This document shows, one piece after another, positions 53,884-63,893 of a DNA stretch of 64,000 nt (within the stretch, counting starts at the first letter, position 1; every line of letters starts with the position of its first letter). The notes below the pieces were generated by a model that did no database searches, was not told the DNA's origin, and worked only from the letters and a program-made list of their open reading frames with translations. The position numbers were made by a program, and so were the translations under genes. This stretch comes from Pedobacter sp. Leaf250 (GTDB lineage Bacteria; Bacteroidota; Bacteroidia; Sphingobacteriales; Sphingobacteriaceae): assembly GCF_920984735.1 (NCBI RefSeq), contig NZ_CAKLBU010000001.1, positions 337,587 through 401,586 of the forward strand, in the 5' to 3' direction.

Positions 53884-55044
53884 ATGCAAATCAATAATAA
53901 AAAAATTGCAATTGTTGGCGGCGGTCCGGGCGGATTGACTTTAGCCAGGCTGTTACAGCTTAAAGGAGCCGATGTGCAAGTTTACGAAAGGGATATCAAC
54001 CAAGATGCACGTGTGCAGGGCGCACCGCTCGATATGCATGAAGCATCGGGGATGGCAGCTTTGATCAAAGCTGATCTGTTTACCGAGTTTAAAAATAATT
54101 TCATGCCAGGTGCAGACAAAACGTTGATATTAAACGGACACGCACAAGTTTTTTTCAGTGACCATGAAAAGAATATCGAAGAAGATTTTGGTAACAAACA
54201 TTTTCGGCCTGAAATTGACCGTGGTGTTTTAAGAAAGATATTATTAACCTCTTTGGAGCCAAAAACTATTGTCTTGAACAGTCATTTTATTGCTATGGAA
54301 CCTCATAAAAATGGCTGGATGCTTTTATTTAATGATGGTTTGTCGGTCTATGCAGATTTGGTCATCGGTTCTGATGGTGCAAATTCTAAGATCCGGCCTT
54401 ATATTACAGACATTAAGCCCTTTTATTCTGGAATTACCATGATGGAAGGTACTGTCTATGATTCCATAAAAGCTGTACCTCAAATGCATTCACTTATCAA
54501 CGGTGGAAAAATCATGGCTTTTGGAAACAAAAAAAATATGCTATTGGGACAGAAAGGAGGTGGAGATCTCGGGTTTTATGCAAGTTTTAAAGCCAGTGAA
54601 AACTGGCCAAAAGAAAGCAAAATTAACTTCTCGGATCGCGTAGAGGTTCTCAATTGGTTTAAAAAAGAATATTCCGACTGGAGTGATATCTGGGATGAAC
54701 TATTTGAAAAGGCAGCCACTCCATTCATTCCCCGTCCGATTTATTGTGCGCCTTTTAATCAAATCTGGAAAACTTTATCAAATCTGACCATCATTGGCGA
54801 TGCCGCTCACGTAATGCCTCCATTTGCAGGAGAAGGTGCAAATATGGCAATGCTTGACGCTCTGGAATTAAGTGAATGTCTGACATCTGCTGAGTATAGA
54901 TCTTCATCTGAAGCTATTTCTGTTTATGAAATAAAAATGAGGCAAAGAGCAGCAAATGCAGCAAAGAGATCACTTGAAAATGGTGAGAAAATGCATTCGG
55001 AAAATGCATTAAATATAATGTTGGATTTTTTTAACCATCAATAG
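53884..55044 (+). CDS. FAD-dependent monooxygenase related to Tet(X)
   Basis: 386 residues. Rossmann motif IVGGGPGGLTLARLLQLKGADVQVYERD near 9, DRGVLRKILL near 113, DLVIGSDGANSKIR near 157 and GDAAHVMPPFAGEGANMAMLDALELS near 300, all matching the Tet(X) type of class A flavin monooxygenase (Tet(X) is 388 residues). By eye, three residues at the Tet(X) substrate site differ: Gln192 to Glu, Arg213 to Lys and His234 to Gly. It may oxidise another substrate. The name tetX is not applied. Follows the AraC gene. Confidence 0.85.
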   Translation: MQINNKKIAIVGGGPGGLTLARLLQLKGADVQVYERDINQDARVQGAPLDMHEASGMAALIKADLFTEFKNNFMPGADKTLILNGHAQVFFSDHEKNIEEDFGNKHFRPEIDRGVLRKILLTSLEPKTIVLNSHFIAMEPHKNGWMLLFNDGLSVYADLVIGSDGANSKIRPYITDIKPFYSGITMMEGTVYDSIKAVPQMHSLINGGKIMAFGNKKNMLLGQKGGGDLGFYASFKASENWPKESKINFSDRVEVLNWFKKEYSDWSDIWDELFEKAATPFIPRPIYCAPFNQIWKTLSNLTIIGDAAHVMPPFAGEGANMAMLDALELSECLTSAEYRSSSEAISVYEIKMRQRAANAAKRSLENGEKMHSENALNIMLDFFNHQ

Positions 55045-55574
55045 GATGTCTTTGGTTTTAAAATAACCAATTATAAAAATTGAATAGTAAATGATACCTT
55101 CCTTTTTTTTGGAACTTACAATTTAACAGTATGACTTTTTAAACTCCATTGGACTTTGATTGGTTTTAGTCTTAAGTAATTTGCTGAATTTTTTGGCTAT
55201 TCAACTCCTATTTATTTATTCTTAAATGGAAAGAATGACTTAATATTTTTACTTGTATTTGACACTGGGCGGCTTTCTGCACCTTTGTTATTCTTCCATA
55301 TACATCACCATGACGCCATTTGATTAGCATTAAATGCGATCACACAGTAATACTGTTGCCAGTCCCGAAGTGAAGTGAAAGGGGCCTGCGCAATAATGAC
55401 TACCTGGTCTAACAATGCCGGTTCTTGTATTGGAAAAACTGTAGGAAGTATTAGAGGATCTATTAATATCTTTCTTTTCTTTTTACAAGCGGAAATAAAT
55501 ATTGTAGTGGTCTATATTATGAAGGGTACTGATAATTTAATTATTTTTTTCATGGTCGCATTGTGATGTTTGAA
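55045..55574. other. Gene-free stretch of about 530 bases
   Basis: A 63-codon plus-strand frame (55375-55566) has no family features. No repeats, RNA genes or strong terminators were recognised. Confidence 0.4.
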
Positions 55575-56027
55575 TTATTTGACAGGAAATAATGTTTCAT
55601 CAACCTGCGTGCCCTGCCCTGCTACCCGGCACCAGTTACCTGAAGTCTTGTGGTATACTTCCAGGCGCCGCACCTTTATATTCAGGTCATGGCCATCAAC
55701 GATGATATTGACTTTGATCAGTAGATTCACTACTGCAGTAGTTCCATCATAAATGCGGATGAATTCATTGCCGGGGACCGGACTGACTGACTTGAAAATC
55801 AGCTTTTCTTTTTTCTGGGCTTCTGTCCATTGCTGATGCGTAAAGGAGATGTCACCTTTGGGACCAACTGATATCATATCGTTACAATCTATGATTGTTC
55901 CGGGCCGCTGGCTACGCAATAGTTTACGGATTTCCTGACGCTCTTTGGAATAGCTTGTAGTATCGACCTGGGCATACAGGCTGCTGGTAAAAATAAGTAA
56001 CAGTGCCAATGTAAATAAACTTTTCAT
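55575..56027 (-). CDS. Secreted NTF2-like protein (DUF4440 type)
   Basis: 150 residues from ATG 56027, which begins the signal peptide MKSLFTLALLLIFTSSLYAQ; upstream in-frame codons are not convincing. The mature part (ERQEIRKLLRSQRPGTIIDCNDMISVGPKGD...RIYDGTTAVVNLLIKVNIIVDGHDLNIKVRRLEVYHKTSGNWCRVAGQGTQ) has the SnoaL/DUF4440 pattern of a curved beta sheet with a W-C-R-V-A-G-Q-G-T ending. Periplasmic, function unknown. Divergent from the sensor kinase, 220 bases away. Confidence 0.78.
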   Translation of the reverse strand: MKSLFTLALLLIFTSSLYAQVDTTSYSKERQEIRKLLRSQRPGTIIDCNDMISVGPKGDISFTHQQWTEAQKKEKLIFKSVSPVPGNEFIRIYDGTTAVVNLLIKVNIIVDGHDLNIKVRRLEVYHKTSGNWCRVAGQGTQVDETLFPVK

Positions 56028-56248
56028 GATCTTGGTTTTGCTCAAAACTATCGGAAGTGATGATATGATTTTGATAAAGTAGCCCAACCTTACCCTGCTG
56101 CAAGCAGACAACATTTTTTTGTCTATCGGATCATTTTGTCGTCGACGAAATGCGCTGATAGATAGTTTTTCGGCCTTGGTCGAATAACCGGTTATGAATG
56201 ACTGATTTCAGACTCCTATCCGTACCTTAGTATTAAGTTGACTTTTTC

Positions 56249-57412
56249 ATGGAGCATTTACCTTTTATGTATTCGAATAAGCTGAAATCGCGGCTGTCGC
56301 GGCATTTGGTCTTCTGGCTGCTATGGTTTCTGTTTCAATTGTTGCTGTATTCTTTTTCACCATCTCCGGCATTGCAGCAGCAACCGTTTTTGCATCGGGT
56401 GATCATTACTTCTCCGGAAACTTTGATCTACATGCTACCCAGTCTTTTTCTGGCTTATACACTCATGTATTTGGTGATACCTAAACTGGTTTTACCAGGA
56501 AGGTATGTTTTTGCCATACTCAGCGCTATTGTAATTGTATTTTTAACTGCGGCACTTTCAGCAGCTTTATCCATGACTATTGTCGATTTTCTTCGTCACC
56601 GTAATGCAGATAAATTATCGACACTGGTCGCCAGTGAGCCTCATCCCGCTTTTTATATTCAGATAGGGGTGGCCATATTGGCCGGTTTGCGTGGGAGTAT
56701 CACTGTAGGAGGTGTGGCCGCTGCCATCAAGTTAATGAAATGTTTTTACGAAAGGCAGCAGGCAGCCCTCGTACTTGAAAAAGAGAAGGCGAATGCGGAG
56801 CTTCAGATGTTAAAGGCACAGCTTCATCCACATTTTTTGTTTAATACCCTTAATAATATTTATTCTTTTACGCAGAATGTCTCAGTGAAAGCATCGGCTA
56901 TGATCATGGAGTTATCTCAACTGCTTCGTTATATCCTGTATGAATGTAATAAGCCGTTGGTGCCACTGGATAAAGAACTGAAAATGATCAATGATTATCT
57001 GGCTTTGGAAACCATAAGATATGATGACGGGCTTGATATTTCAGTACAGCTCCCAATGGTAACAAACCACATGATAGCGCCGTTATTGTTATTGCCCTTT
57101 ATCGAGAATGCATTTAAGCATGGTGCCAGTCAAATGGCTGAAGCACCATGGATAAGCCTGGCTATAACCATTATGAATGATAAGCTCGAAATGAAACTGA
57201 TCAATGGCAAATCCATCGGAAAGGTAAACAATAGCGAAGGAATAGGCATAGTTAATGTACGTAAACGGCTGAAAATACTTTATCCAGATCGGCATATGTT
57301 AAGCATCCATGATGCGGAGGAGATGTATATAGTGAATTTAAGCCTGGAGCTATTTAATATGAATCCCGGACTAACTAAACCAGTGTATGATGGAGCCCAT
57401 GAAGAAATATAA
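56249..57412 (+). CDS. LytS-type sensor histidine kinase
   Basis: 387 residues. Several membrane helices in the first 165 residues (HLVFWLLWFLFQLLLY, LIYMLPSLFLAYTLMYLVI, YVFAILSAIVIVFLTAALSAALS, and a fourth near 135-160), a coiled linker (EKEKANAELQMLKAQ), and the His_kinase domain with the phospho-acceptor His195 in LHPHFLFNTLNNIYSF. The ATPase part has LPFIENAFKHGASQ (N-box) and GIGIVNVRKRLKILYP (G-box). Overlaps the LytTR response regulator by 26 bases. Confidence 0.92.
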   Translation: MEHLPFMYSNKLKSRLSRHLVFWLLWFLFQLLLYSFSPSPALQQQPFLHRVIITSPETLIYMLPSLFLAYTLMYLVIPKLVLPGRYVFAILSAIVIVFLTAALSAALSMTIVDFLRHRNADKLSTLVASEPHPAFYIQIGVAILAGLRGSITVGGVAAAIKLMKCFYERQQAALVLEKEKANAELQMLKAQLHPHFLFNTLNNIYSFTQNVSVKASAMIMELSQLLRYILYECNKPLVPLDKELKMINDYLALETIRYDDGLDISVQLPMVTNHMIAPLLLLPFIENAFKHGASQMAEAPWISLAITIMNDKLEMKLINGKSIGKVNNSEGIGIVNVRKRLKILYPDRHMLSIHDAEEMYIVNLSLELFNMNPGLTKPVYDGAHEEI

Positions 57413-58115
57413 CTGCCTGATTGTTGACGATGAACCGCCGGCCAGGGAGGTGCTGCGCCGTTATGTTGCGCAGGTGCCCATGCTCAATCTGGTGGGAGAA
57501 TGCGCTAATGCGGTACAGGCGCTCACGGCGCTAAAACAACAGCAGGTCGACATCTTGTTTCTCGATATCCAAATGCCGCAACTTTCAGGAATTAATCTGA
57601 TCGCTGCTTTATCACATTCCCCAAAGATTATATTGACGACAGCTTTTGAGCAGTATGCTATCCATGCCTTTGAGCTGAACGTTACGGATTATCTGCTCAA
57701 GCCCATCCGCTTTGACAGGTTTTTAAAAGCTGTAATGAAAGCAATACCTGGTTTAGAATCTTCACCGTCAACCGAGCCTGTTTCTTACCAATCAGAAAAA
57801 GCTGAACCTGCATTTCTTTATTTTCGTGCAGACAGAAAAATGGTCAAAGTTTTTTTGAACGATATTTTATATATAGAGAGTCTAAAGGATTACGTTAAGG
57901 TTTATACCATTAAGGGCATGATCATAACAAAATACGCGATGGCTGCCCTCGAAGCAATGCTTCCTGCCAACGATTTTTTGAGGGTTCATCGATCTTTCCT
58001 GATCTCGGTCAATAAGATAGATTCCTTTACAACTGAGGAGATCGAGATCAGTGGTCAGAAGATACCATTAGGTAAATTATACAGGCAACAGGCGATAAAA
58101 AAGTTAGATAAATAA
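57387..58115 (+). CDS. LytTR family response regulator
   Basis: 242 residues. Receiver domain with acidic pocket VDDEPP, phospho-acceptor Asp60 in DILFLDIQMPQLSG, and Lys in LLKPIRFDRF; then a LytTR DNA-binding domain (YFRADRKMVKVFLNDILYIESLKDYVKVYT, LRVHRSFLISVNKI). The start lies inside the kinase gene, so the two are coupled and work as a pair. Target genes unknown. Confidence 0.93.
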   Translation: MMEPMKKYNCLIVDDEPPAREVLRRYVAQVPMLNLVGECANAVQALTALKQQQVDILFLDIQMPQLSGINLIAALSHSPKIILTTAFEQYAIHAFELNVTDYLLKPIRFDRFLKAVMKAIPGLESSPSTEPVSYQSEKAEPAFLYFRADRKMVKVFLNDILYIESLKDYVKVYTIKGMIITKYAMAALEAMLPANDFLRVHRSFLISVNKIDSFTTEEIEISGQKIPLGKLYRQQAIKKLDK

Positions 58116-58395
58116 TCTAATTCCAACAATATTTGCTGGAGATACAAAATTCTGCCAAGGTATTTATTATTCTTTTGAGATGCATTAATTCAGATTGCTT
58201 TTAGGGATAATATTCGCCAGTTTCATCTGATGGGTCAAATGGCCAATGAGGAATAGTGTGCATATACCGTTGTATATTTTACCTTTTATGTATTCAGATA
58301 TTGTCAGATCTGCCAGCTGTTGCTCATTTTTAAATGTTATATGCTAAACAAACTGGTCTTCTTTCCTTTATATATTTTTTGGATCCAAAAAATAG

Positions 58396-58740
58396 TCACT
58401 TTATTAATTCTTCAATGGTATTTAGGAAATTGGAATAACTTATGGGTTTGCGAAGATAAAGATGGTTTTTCCAATCGACATCCAGAAAGGAAGCTTGCAG
58501 ATTTCCACTGACAAATACAATCCTGCTCATGTTTTGGATTAAGCCAGAGAGGGTAATTCCGTCCATTTCGGGCATATCGATGTCGGTAAAAACCACGTCA
58601 GGTTTAAGTGAATTGATTTCCTCCAATGCAATTAGCGGATTGGTTTGCTTGACAACGAGTTCAAGCCCGTAGGTTTGGTGGATAAAATGCGTTATCATCA
58701 TGATGTTTTGTTTTTCATCATCTACTATATAACATCTCAT
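58396..58740 (-). CDS. Stand-alone response-regulator receiver protein
   Basis: 114 residues, receiver domain only: YIVDDEKQN, phospho-acceptor Asp53 in VVFTDIDMPEMDG, and LRKPISYSNF at the end. No output domain, so it works as a phospho-relay or by protein contact. It is convergent with the LytTR regulator and may receive phosphate from the nearby kinase. Confidence 0.85.
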   Translation of the reverse strand: MRCYIVDDEKQNIMMITHFIHQTYGLELVVKQTNPLIALEEINSLKPDVVFTDIDMPEMDGITLSGLIQNMSRIVFVSGNLQASFLDVDWKNHLYLRKPISYSNFLNTIEELIK

Positions 58741-58949
58741 AATAAAAGGAATGATAAGATAAAGATAGTCTACTTGCGGGATTTCTATTGCTTTTATAGA
58801 ATATTAAGCTGGTAAAATGGTCGGTTGGTAGCTGGGGAGCTGCCTTTGAAGTACCGGCAATTACAGGCTTATCAGGCCTTCATCGCAAAACAGTGGTTAG
58901 ATCATGATAATTGCTGGCAGGGCTGGCTGAATCAAATAAAATAGATTGA

Positions 58950-59201
58950 CCACATCCTACTGAAAAAAATATTCAATATAAATTACCGCATGTCTTTATT
59001 TATTATTTTGATAAAGAGGATCAATTAGATTGGTTTTTCCAATCATCTTCTTGTACCAGCTTCGCGAAAACTGGCCATCACACATTTCGCTACAGTGATA
59101 ACTTAATTAAAAGCTTTGTGATCGATATTTTTTTAATGCAATCAGCGGTTTTTAGGCCGCCTATGCAAAAATTATGTGATTTTTTGGGACTGTCAGATTA
59201 G
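58950..59201 (+). pseudogene. Start-less open frame, probable gene remnant
   Basis: A stop-free run of 83 codons following TGA 58947-58949, reading PHVFIYYFDKEDQLDWFFQS... and ending ...PPMQKLCDFLGLSD with TAG at 59199-59201. It has the residue mix of real protein, but no ATG near its beginning. Upstream, another protein-like run ends KQWLDHDNCWQGWLNQIK in a different frame, so this may be the decayed end of a frameshifted gene. Family not recognised. The rest of 58741-59197 is empty. Confidence 0.3.
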
Positions 59202-59641
59202 CCTTTAAGGTAATACTTAAGCGCAGTAAGTGCAATTTCCCAGCCTTCCTGATGTGGGTGTATTCCTTCTTGTTCACTCTCATTTTCTTGAGTGATGGCG
59301 ATCTGAGATCCTTCCTCTTCGTCTTTAAATTCGACATTCAAGAGATAGTTTCCATTTTCAAGCGGCTGATCATCCATAATCCAATTCCAGCTATAGACCA
59401 GTTTTTGTTCAGGTAACACACTTTTATATTCTCCCTCGATGGTAAGTTGTCCTTCCTGCGAAGGGTCGTCAAATTTATAAAGGATTTTACCACCTTCTTT
59501 AATTTCGTTTTCTATACTGGTTAGGTTACGGCCGGCAGGTTTCCACCACGATTTCAAGGCAGTTTCTTCTGTCCATGCCTTATAGAGTTCAGCTTTTGTA
59601 GCTGTAAAATTTTTGGTTAGGCTAATAGGTTCTTTTTTCAT
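59198..59641 (-). CDS. AHSA1/SRPBCC domain protein
   Basis: 147 residues of the Bet v1-like START fold: LTKNFTATKAELYKAWTEETALKSWWKPAG, LTSIENEIKEGGKILYKF, LVYSWNWIMDD and a C-terminal helix (GWEIALTALKYYLKG). AHSA1-type proteins bind hydrophobic ligands; function unknown. Single gene. Confidence 0.88.
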   Translation of the reverse strand: MKKEPISLTKNFTATKAELYKAWTEETALKSWWKPAGRNLTSIENEIKEGGKILYKFDDPSQEGQLTIEGEYKSVLPEQKLVYSWNWIMDDQPLENGNYLLNVEFKDEEEGSQIAITQENESEQEGIHPHQEGWEIALTALKYYLKG

Positions 59642-60534
59642 ATCTTAATAAGTATTTACATTGTAACAGTATTAAAATCAAAAAGTTCCCTGAGATTTAT
59701 ATTCAATTTTCCAGTGGCAGTCGGAAAAGTCTAGGTGCATTATGGTATTATTTTATCAATAAAAAAACAAATACATGCCTCAATGATAAGCGTTTTACTT
59801 AGAGAGCATAAGGGTAATTCGATGATTTTTTAAAAGGTCTTACTTTATTGAGTGTTGAGTACTAGAAGGTCAGGAATGGAAGGTATTAAAATATGCTGTA
59901 TAATAGAAAGCTATAAATGTACAGCAATAATCCAAATTATGCTTTATGGGTACATAGCTAGCTAAGGTGTAGTATTTTTCGTATGTATGTATTTTCGGGT
60001 AAAAGGATTTTTTGAAACAAAAAAATAACAAAAGGCTAAGTTTTTTTTGTGCACTGCATTCTCTATCAAAAAAGTGTCACGAGGGGGACTTGAGGTATCT
60101 GATCTTATTGTCCGGGATGGAATGATTTGTATAGAGTTTCAAAGCATCGTTTAAACAACTGCCTTTTTATCTTTTCTATCCATATTGCTTTAAGACACAT
60201 TATTTTTTGACAATTATCTATTTGCTGATCCATTCCTCTCTTTACAATTCATCTCGCTTGAACTTGAACGTCTCCGCTCATATAAAACCTAAACAATCAT
60301 AATGTCAATTGGACAGCCAAGGAAATTTTTAACCAACCATCAGCCAGTCCCATGTGTTTGAATTAAAAATATCTTATTTTCTCACAAAATAACACTTTAT
60401 TTGGAAACGTTTTTCTTTCCCGGATCGGTCAAAATAACTTTCATGGTGTAGGAAAAATTAAATGCATGATAATTCCCTTTTTTGTTTGAGAGAATAACTT
60501 CGGGTAGAGAATTATATTGCTACAAAACGGTTCA
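59642..60534. other. Gene-free stretch of about 890 bases
   Basis: AT-rich. One short protein-like run (about 60050-60155, ending SDLIVRDGMICIEFQSIV) has no ATG start. No RNA, repeat or terminator structure was recognised. Confidence 0.35.
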
Positions 60535-60933
60535 TTATTTTTGAATTGGATCAGAGAAATTTTTAACGATCTGGTTATTTATGGTTTGGAGAAATCGCTT
60601 AAAGTCAAAAGGCTTCACTAAGAATGCATCTGCATTCACGCCGAATGCTGCAAGTGCATTTTCAGCGTGACCGGTGGTAAAAATAATTGATTTGACTTGA
60701 TTACGTACCATTCTCGCAATGTCCAATCCTGAAACTGCCATATTGATATCTAGAAATAATATGTCAACCTTAATCCCGCTTTGTAGGGCCTTCAATCCCG
60801 AAATTGGGTTAAGATAAATTTTAATAAGTTCCAGTCTGGGTATCTGAGAAATATATTCTTTTAATATGTCAATAGAACTGAATTCATCGTCAATAATGAT
60901 GCAGCTATATCTTACTCCGGTATTTGTCATCAC
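60535..60933 (-). CDS. Stand-alone receiver-domain protein
   Basis: 132 residues: CIIIDDEFSS, phospho-acceptor Asp62 in DILFLDINMAVSGLD (the usual MP is MA), FTTGHAENALAAF and Lys107 in LVKPFDFKRF. The spacing is that of LytTR-type regulators but the DNA-binding domain is missing. A full receiver without output, like the one at 58396. Confidence 0.83.
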   Translation of the reverse strand: MMTNTGVRYSCIIIDDEFSSIDILKEYISQIPRLELIKIYLNPISGLKALQSGIKVDILFLDINMAVSGLDIARMVRNQVKSIIFTTGHAENALAAFGVNADAFLVKPFDFKRFLQTINNQIVKNFSDPIQK

Positions 60934-61949
60934 ATCAAAAACGAGCCAAATGATTGGATATTTTATAATAACAACTATGTGAAGTAAAGTACTGGAGAAT
61001 GCGTATAAAGCGGGGTATTTCTAGCGTAAAAAAAAATGATTGGTGCTGTCACGATAGGATTTTAACTTAATGCTGTTGTCCTTGATTTCATCCTGCTCGT
61101 TACAACGCTTGATTGAATGCGATTATCATGATGGATTAATTTTGTGGTATTTTATATTGCTGATTGAGGTGGTAACAATCGGTATTCTGACATATTTTGA
61201 ATGGAGAATTACCAAATCCAGATTGGCGGGTCCAGATATGATCTATTTGTGACTATAAACTGTGTCATCGACAAAACGCTCACATAAAATACTCAAAGAA
61301 AGAATATTATAAACATTCCATAGCATGAAGTTGAGGTAATTGCCGGTTATAAAAGAATTTGAACAGATAACTGGCCATCAAATAAGTAATGCTGTAAAAT
61401 ATTCGTTTTAAGAATCACCATTTTCAGATTAATTGTCTAAAGTCTGCAAATCTTGTAGCCGTAAGCATTTCTGTTACGGAATTTGGTATTGGTAAAGAGA
61501 ACCATTGCCTTAAAACTTTCAGCCAGTTTCTGTGGTTGTAACACCATGCAGATTTTATCTTCCACGGCTGCGCATGGGTCAGCAAAAAAATTATATCCCT
61601 ATCAACAGTATGCGATAGACACCTTGTTTGAAAAAATGCAGACCGGCACCGAGGGCTATAGTTTTTACCTTAATACCTTTTACACTTATATTTCTGAAAC
61701 TATTGTTTGTTGCTATATAAAATTGTGATAGAAGTATGTATAAGTTATCTACACAATTTATAAATACGTCTCGAAATATATAGACTTATTTAAAACTCAA
61801 ACAATCATTATATTTGATTAAATATTTTAAATTTATTAATCCTTTAAGAGTACTTCTGGAGCTTTATAAGAAGTTTTGAGAAGCATGCCAAAAGCATACA
61901 TAAATCCAACTTCTGGCATCGCTGCGAAGGGTCATGTAATTAAATAGCT
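60934..61949. other. Gene-poor stretch of about 1 kb
   Basis: Two small plus-strand frames are possible but unproven. 61070-61252 (60 codons) is hydrophobic, with one clear membrane segment (WYFILLIEVVTIGILTYF). 61546-61728 (60 codons, MQILSSTAAHGSAKK) has LYPYQQYAIDTLFEKM, which resembles the N-terminal Q-motif region of DEAD/DEAH helicases, then runs into unrelated sequence, as a truncated fragment would. Confidence 0.35.
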
Positions 61950-62330
61950 ATGAAACCTACAAAAACCATAATTCTTTTAATTCTTATGGTACTACTAAGT
62001 CTGTTTTCAGGTATATCAATCAACGGAAACTGGGGTTTTATCTATCAATTTGAATTCATAGATTTTTTACAACTTCGCAAAACAGGGATTAAAGATTTTT
62101 TAATTTGGGGAATTATCATAGTATCGCATATTGGCATTATATCTCTTCCCTTTCTGGCAAATAATAGCAACTTTAAGAAAATGCTTTTTTATTTCCCTTT
62201 AGTTTATCTGTTGGGCTATTTATTTATAGAAGCTGGATTCTTTATTTTGTTAATTCCATTCATGATTCTTTGGATTGTAACTATCATTTATCATAGGAAA
62301 GCAGAGAAAAATTTCAGCAATGTTAACTAG
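61950..62330 (+). CDS. Small multi-pass membrane protein
   Basis: 126 residues with about four hydrophobic segments (TIILLILMVLLSLFSGI, FLIWGIIIVSHIGIISLPFL, MLFYFPLVYLLGYLF, GFFILLIPFMILWIVTIIY) and a basic tail. No family recognised. Positive charges at the ends favour an inner-membrane location. Confidence 0.65.
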   Translation: MKPTKTIILLILMVLLSLFSGISINGNWGFIYQFEFIDFLQLRKTGIKDFLIWGIIIVSHIGIISLPFLANNSNFKKMLFYFPLVYLLGYLFIEAGFFILLIPFMILWIVTIIYHRKAEKNFSNVN

Positions 62331-62813
62331 ATGAAGGAAATTCTGGATAAGCTAGGGAAAGTCTAAAATCTAAGAAAAAAGTAAAATTTATGATGTTTTG
62401 AAAATCTTACAAACTCAAGTTGGGAAGATTTTTTTGAACACTTCTTCAGTATATTATTATTTGTGCATTTAAATTAAGTCAAGTGGTAACTTCCCAGATG
62501 TGTTCATCAAGTGATAAAATTGGTCTACGATAGTACCAAAATCTTCCGTTGAAAGAATTAAACTTTTTCTTCGTTTTGTGAGACTAAAAACTTTTTATGA
62601 AATCTTTAGTCCTATCAAAAAACTCACCTTTTTTTGGTAAAAGATCTGATAGGTAAAGATCTGCTTACATATGAAAATAAATCTAATCTTTTTATAATTT
62701 ACTCATTCTAGTTTGACTGGTTTGCTCGATAATAATTTCATACTTATATTGTCGCTTGAAACAGTCAAATCTAATATCTACAGTAAGACCAAATAATTCA
62801 TTTTAGCAGGATC
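62331..62813. other. Gene-free stretch
   Basis: AT-rich. A possible long hairpin: CCTATCA (62611-62617) pairs with TGATAGG (62647-62653), with a second small stem ACC-T7-GGT inside the loop. No frame was accepted. Confidence 0.4.
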
Positions 62814-63893
62814 ATGAAGCCTTCAATATTAAAAATTACTAAATGCATTACATCAGTACTGTTTTTCATAGTCCCATTTGTAAGTTTTGCTCAACAGCTT
62901 GTGAAGCATGGATACTCTTCTCCAATAGTGGGAGATACAATCAAATATAACGTCTGGCTACCTAAGGATTATAATTCCTTAGAAAAATATCCGTCCATTT
63001 TCATCAATAGCTATGGCGCTCTAAGTTCTAATGGGATGCTAGCTGCTGCATATATTAATAATTTTATGAATAATTTACCAAAGGCCATTGTGATTGAAAT
63101 CCTTTCTGGAGATATGCCAAATATGGGGTATAGCTATGAGACCGGTATGGTGGATATCATTGGTAAAAAATTTATAAACTCACTCAAAACGGAGATCATA
63201 CCTCAGATAGAGCGGGACTACCACATCACAAAATTTCGAGCCTTCATTGGCCAATCTTACAGTGCTAGTTACGCCAATTATCTATTTCAGCATGAGCCAG
63301 GACTTTTCAATGGTTATGTATTATTTACACCTGAGAAATTAGAAGAAAACCAGCCTCCTTTTGAGATGACTGAGCAATTAAGAAAATATTATAATTCACA
63401 CCCGACCTTGTATTATATTGCGCCGGCAGGGAATGATATACCGAGAAGGATAGAATATGCGAAGGATATAGAAAAAAAATTAACGAGGCTTGATTCTAAT
63501 ACCTTTCATTTCAAATATAAACTTTTTAAAGAGGCAGACCACAATTCAATCGTTTCACACGGACTTTTGCCCGCTATAAAGTACCTATTTAGTTTTTACG
63601 ATTTCGAAGAGAAAAAACCTGGTTCCTTGTCTAATGGATTTAAAATGCAGAAAAAGCAATTAATGTCCATTTATGGTCTTGAGTTACCAGTCAATTCACG
63701 ATTTCAGTTCAAATACATTAATGTTGCTGCTGAACGAAAGGATATTGAAGGAATGGATTTAGTTGCTGCTTACTTTCAGGATGATAAGAAACGAGACAAT
63801 GCCTTGATGTTATTTAATACAGCATACACATACTATGACAGTTTCAAAGATTATTCCAAGGCGGAAAAGTATTTCAGGATGAACTGTGTTTAA
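62814..63893 (+). CDS. Secreted esterase of the alpha/beta hydrolase fold (EstD/IroE type) with partial TPR tail
   Basis: 359 residues with a signal peptide (ending PFVSFAQ). Esterase domain: YNVWLPKDYNSLEKYPSIFI near 45, nucleophile Ser in GQSYSASYANYLF near 145, and the catalytic His in KEADHNSIVSHGLLPAIKYLF near 245. The last 60 residues look like the start of TPR helices (DNALMLFNTAYTYYDSFKDYSKAEKYFRM) that stop abruptly, so the C-terminus may be shortened. Similar proteins degrade peptides or siderophore esters; substrate unknown. Confidence 0.8.
   Translation: MKPSILKITKCITSVLFFIVPFVSFAQQLVKHGYSSPIVGDTIKYNVWLPKDYNSLEKYPSIFINSYGALSSNGMLAAAYINNFMNNLPKAIVIEILSGDMPNMGYSYETGMVDIIGKKFINSLKTEIIPQIERDYHITKFRAFIGQSYSASYANYLFQHEPGLFNGYVLFTPEKLEENQPPFEMTEQLRKYYNSHPTLYYIAPAGNDIPRRIEYAKDIEKKLTRLDSNTFHFKYKLFKEADHNSIVSHGLLPAIKYLFSFYDFEEKKPGSLSNGFKMQKKQLMSIYGLELPVNSRFQFKYINVAAERKDIEGMDLVAAYFQDDKKRDNALMLFNTAYTYYDSFKDYSKAEKYFRMNCV

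Noticed and set aside
53884..55044. Calling the flavin enzyme Tet(X) tetracycline resistance
   Set aside because: Substrate-site residues differ by eye and chromosomal relatives are common; only the family relation is supported.
55375..55566. 63-codon plus-strand frame
   Set aside because: No features beyond a hydrophobic run typical of AT-rich non-coding DNA.
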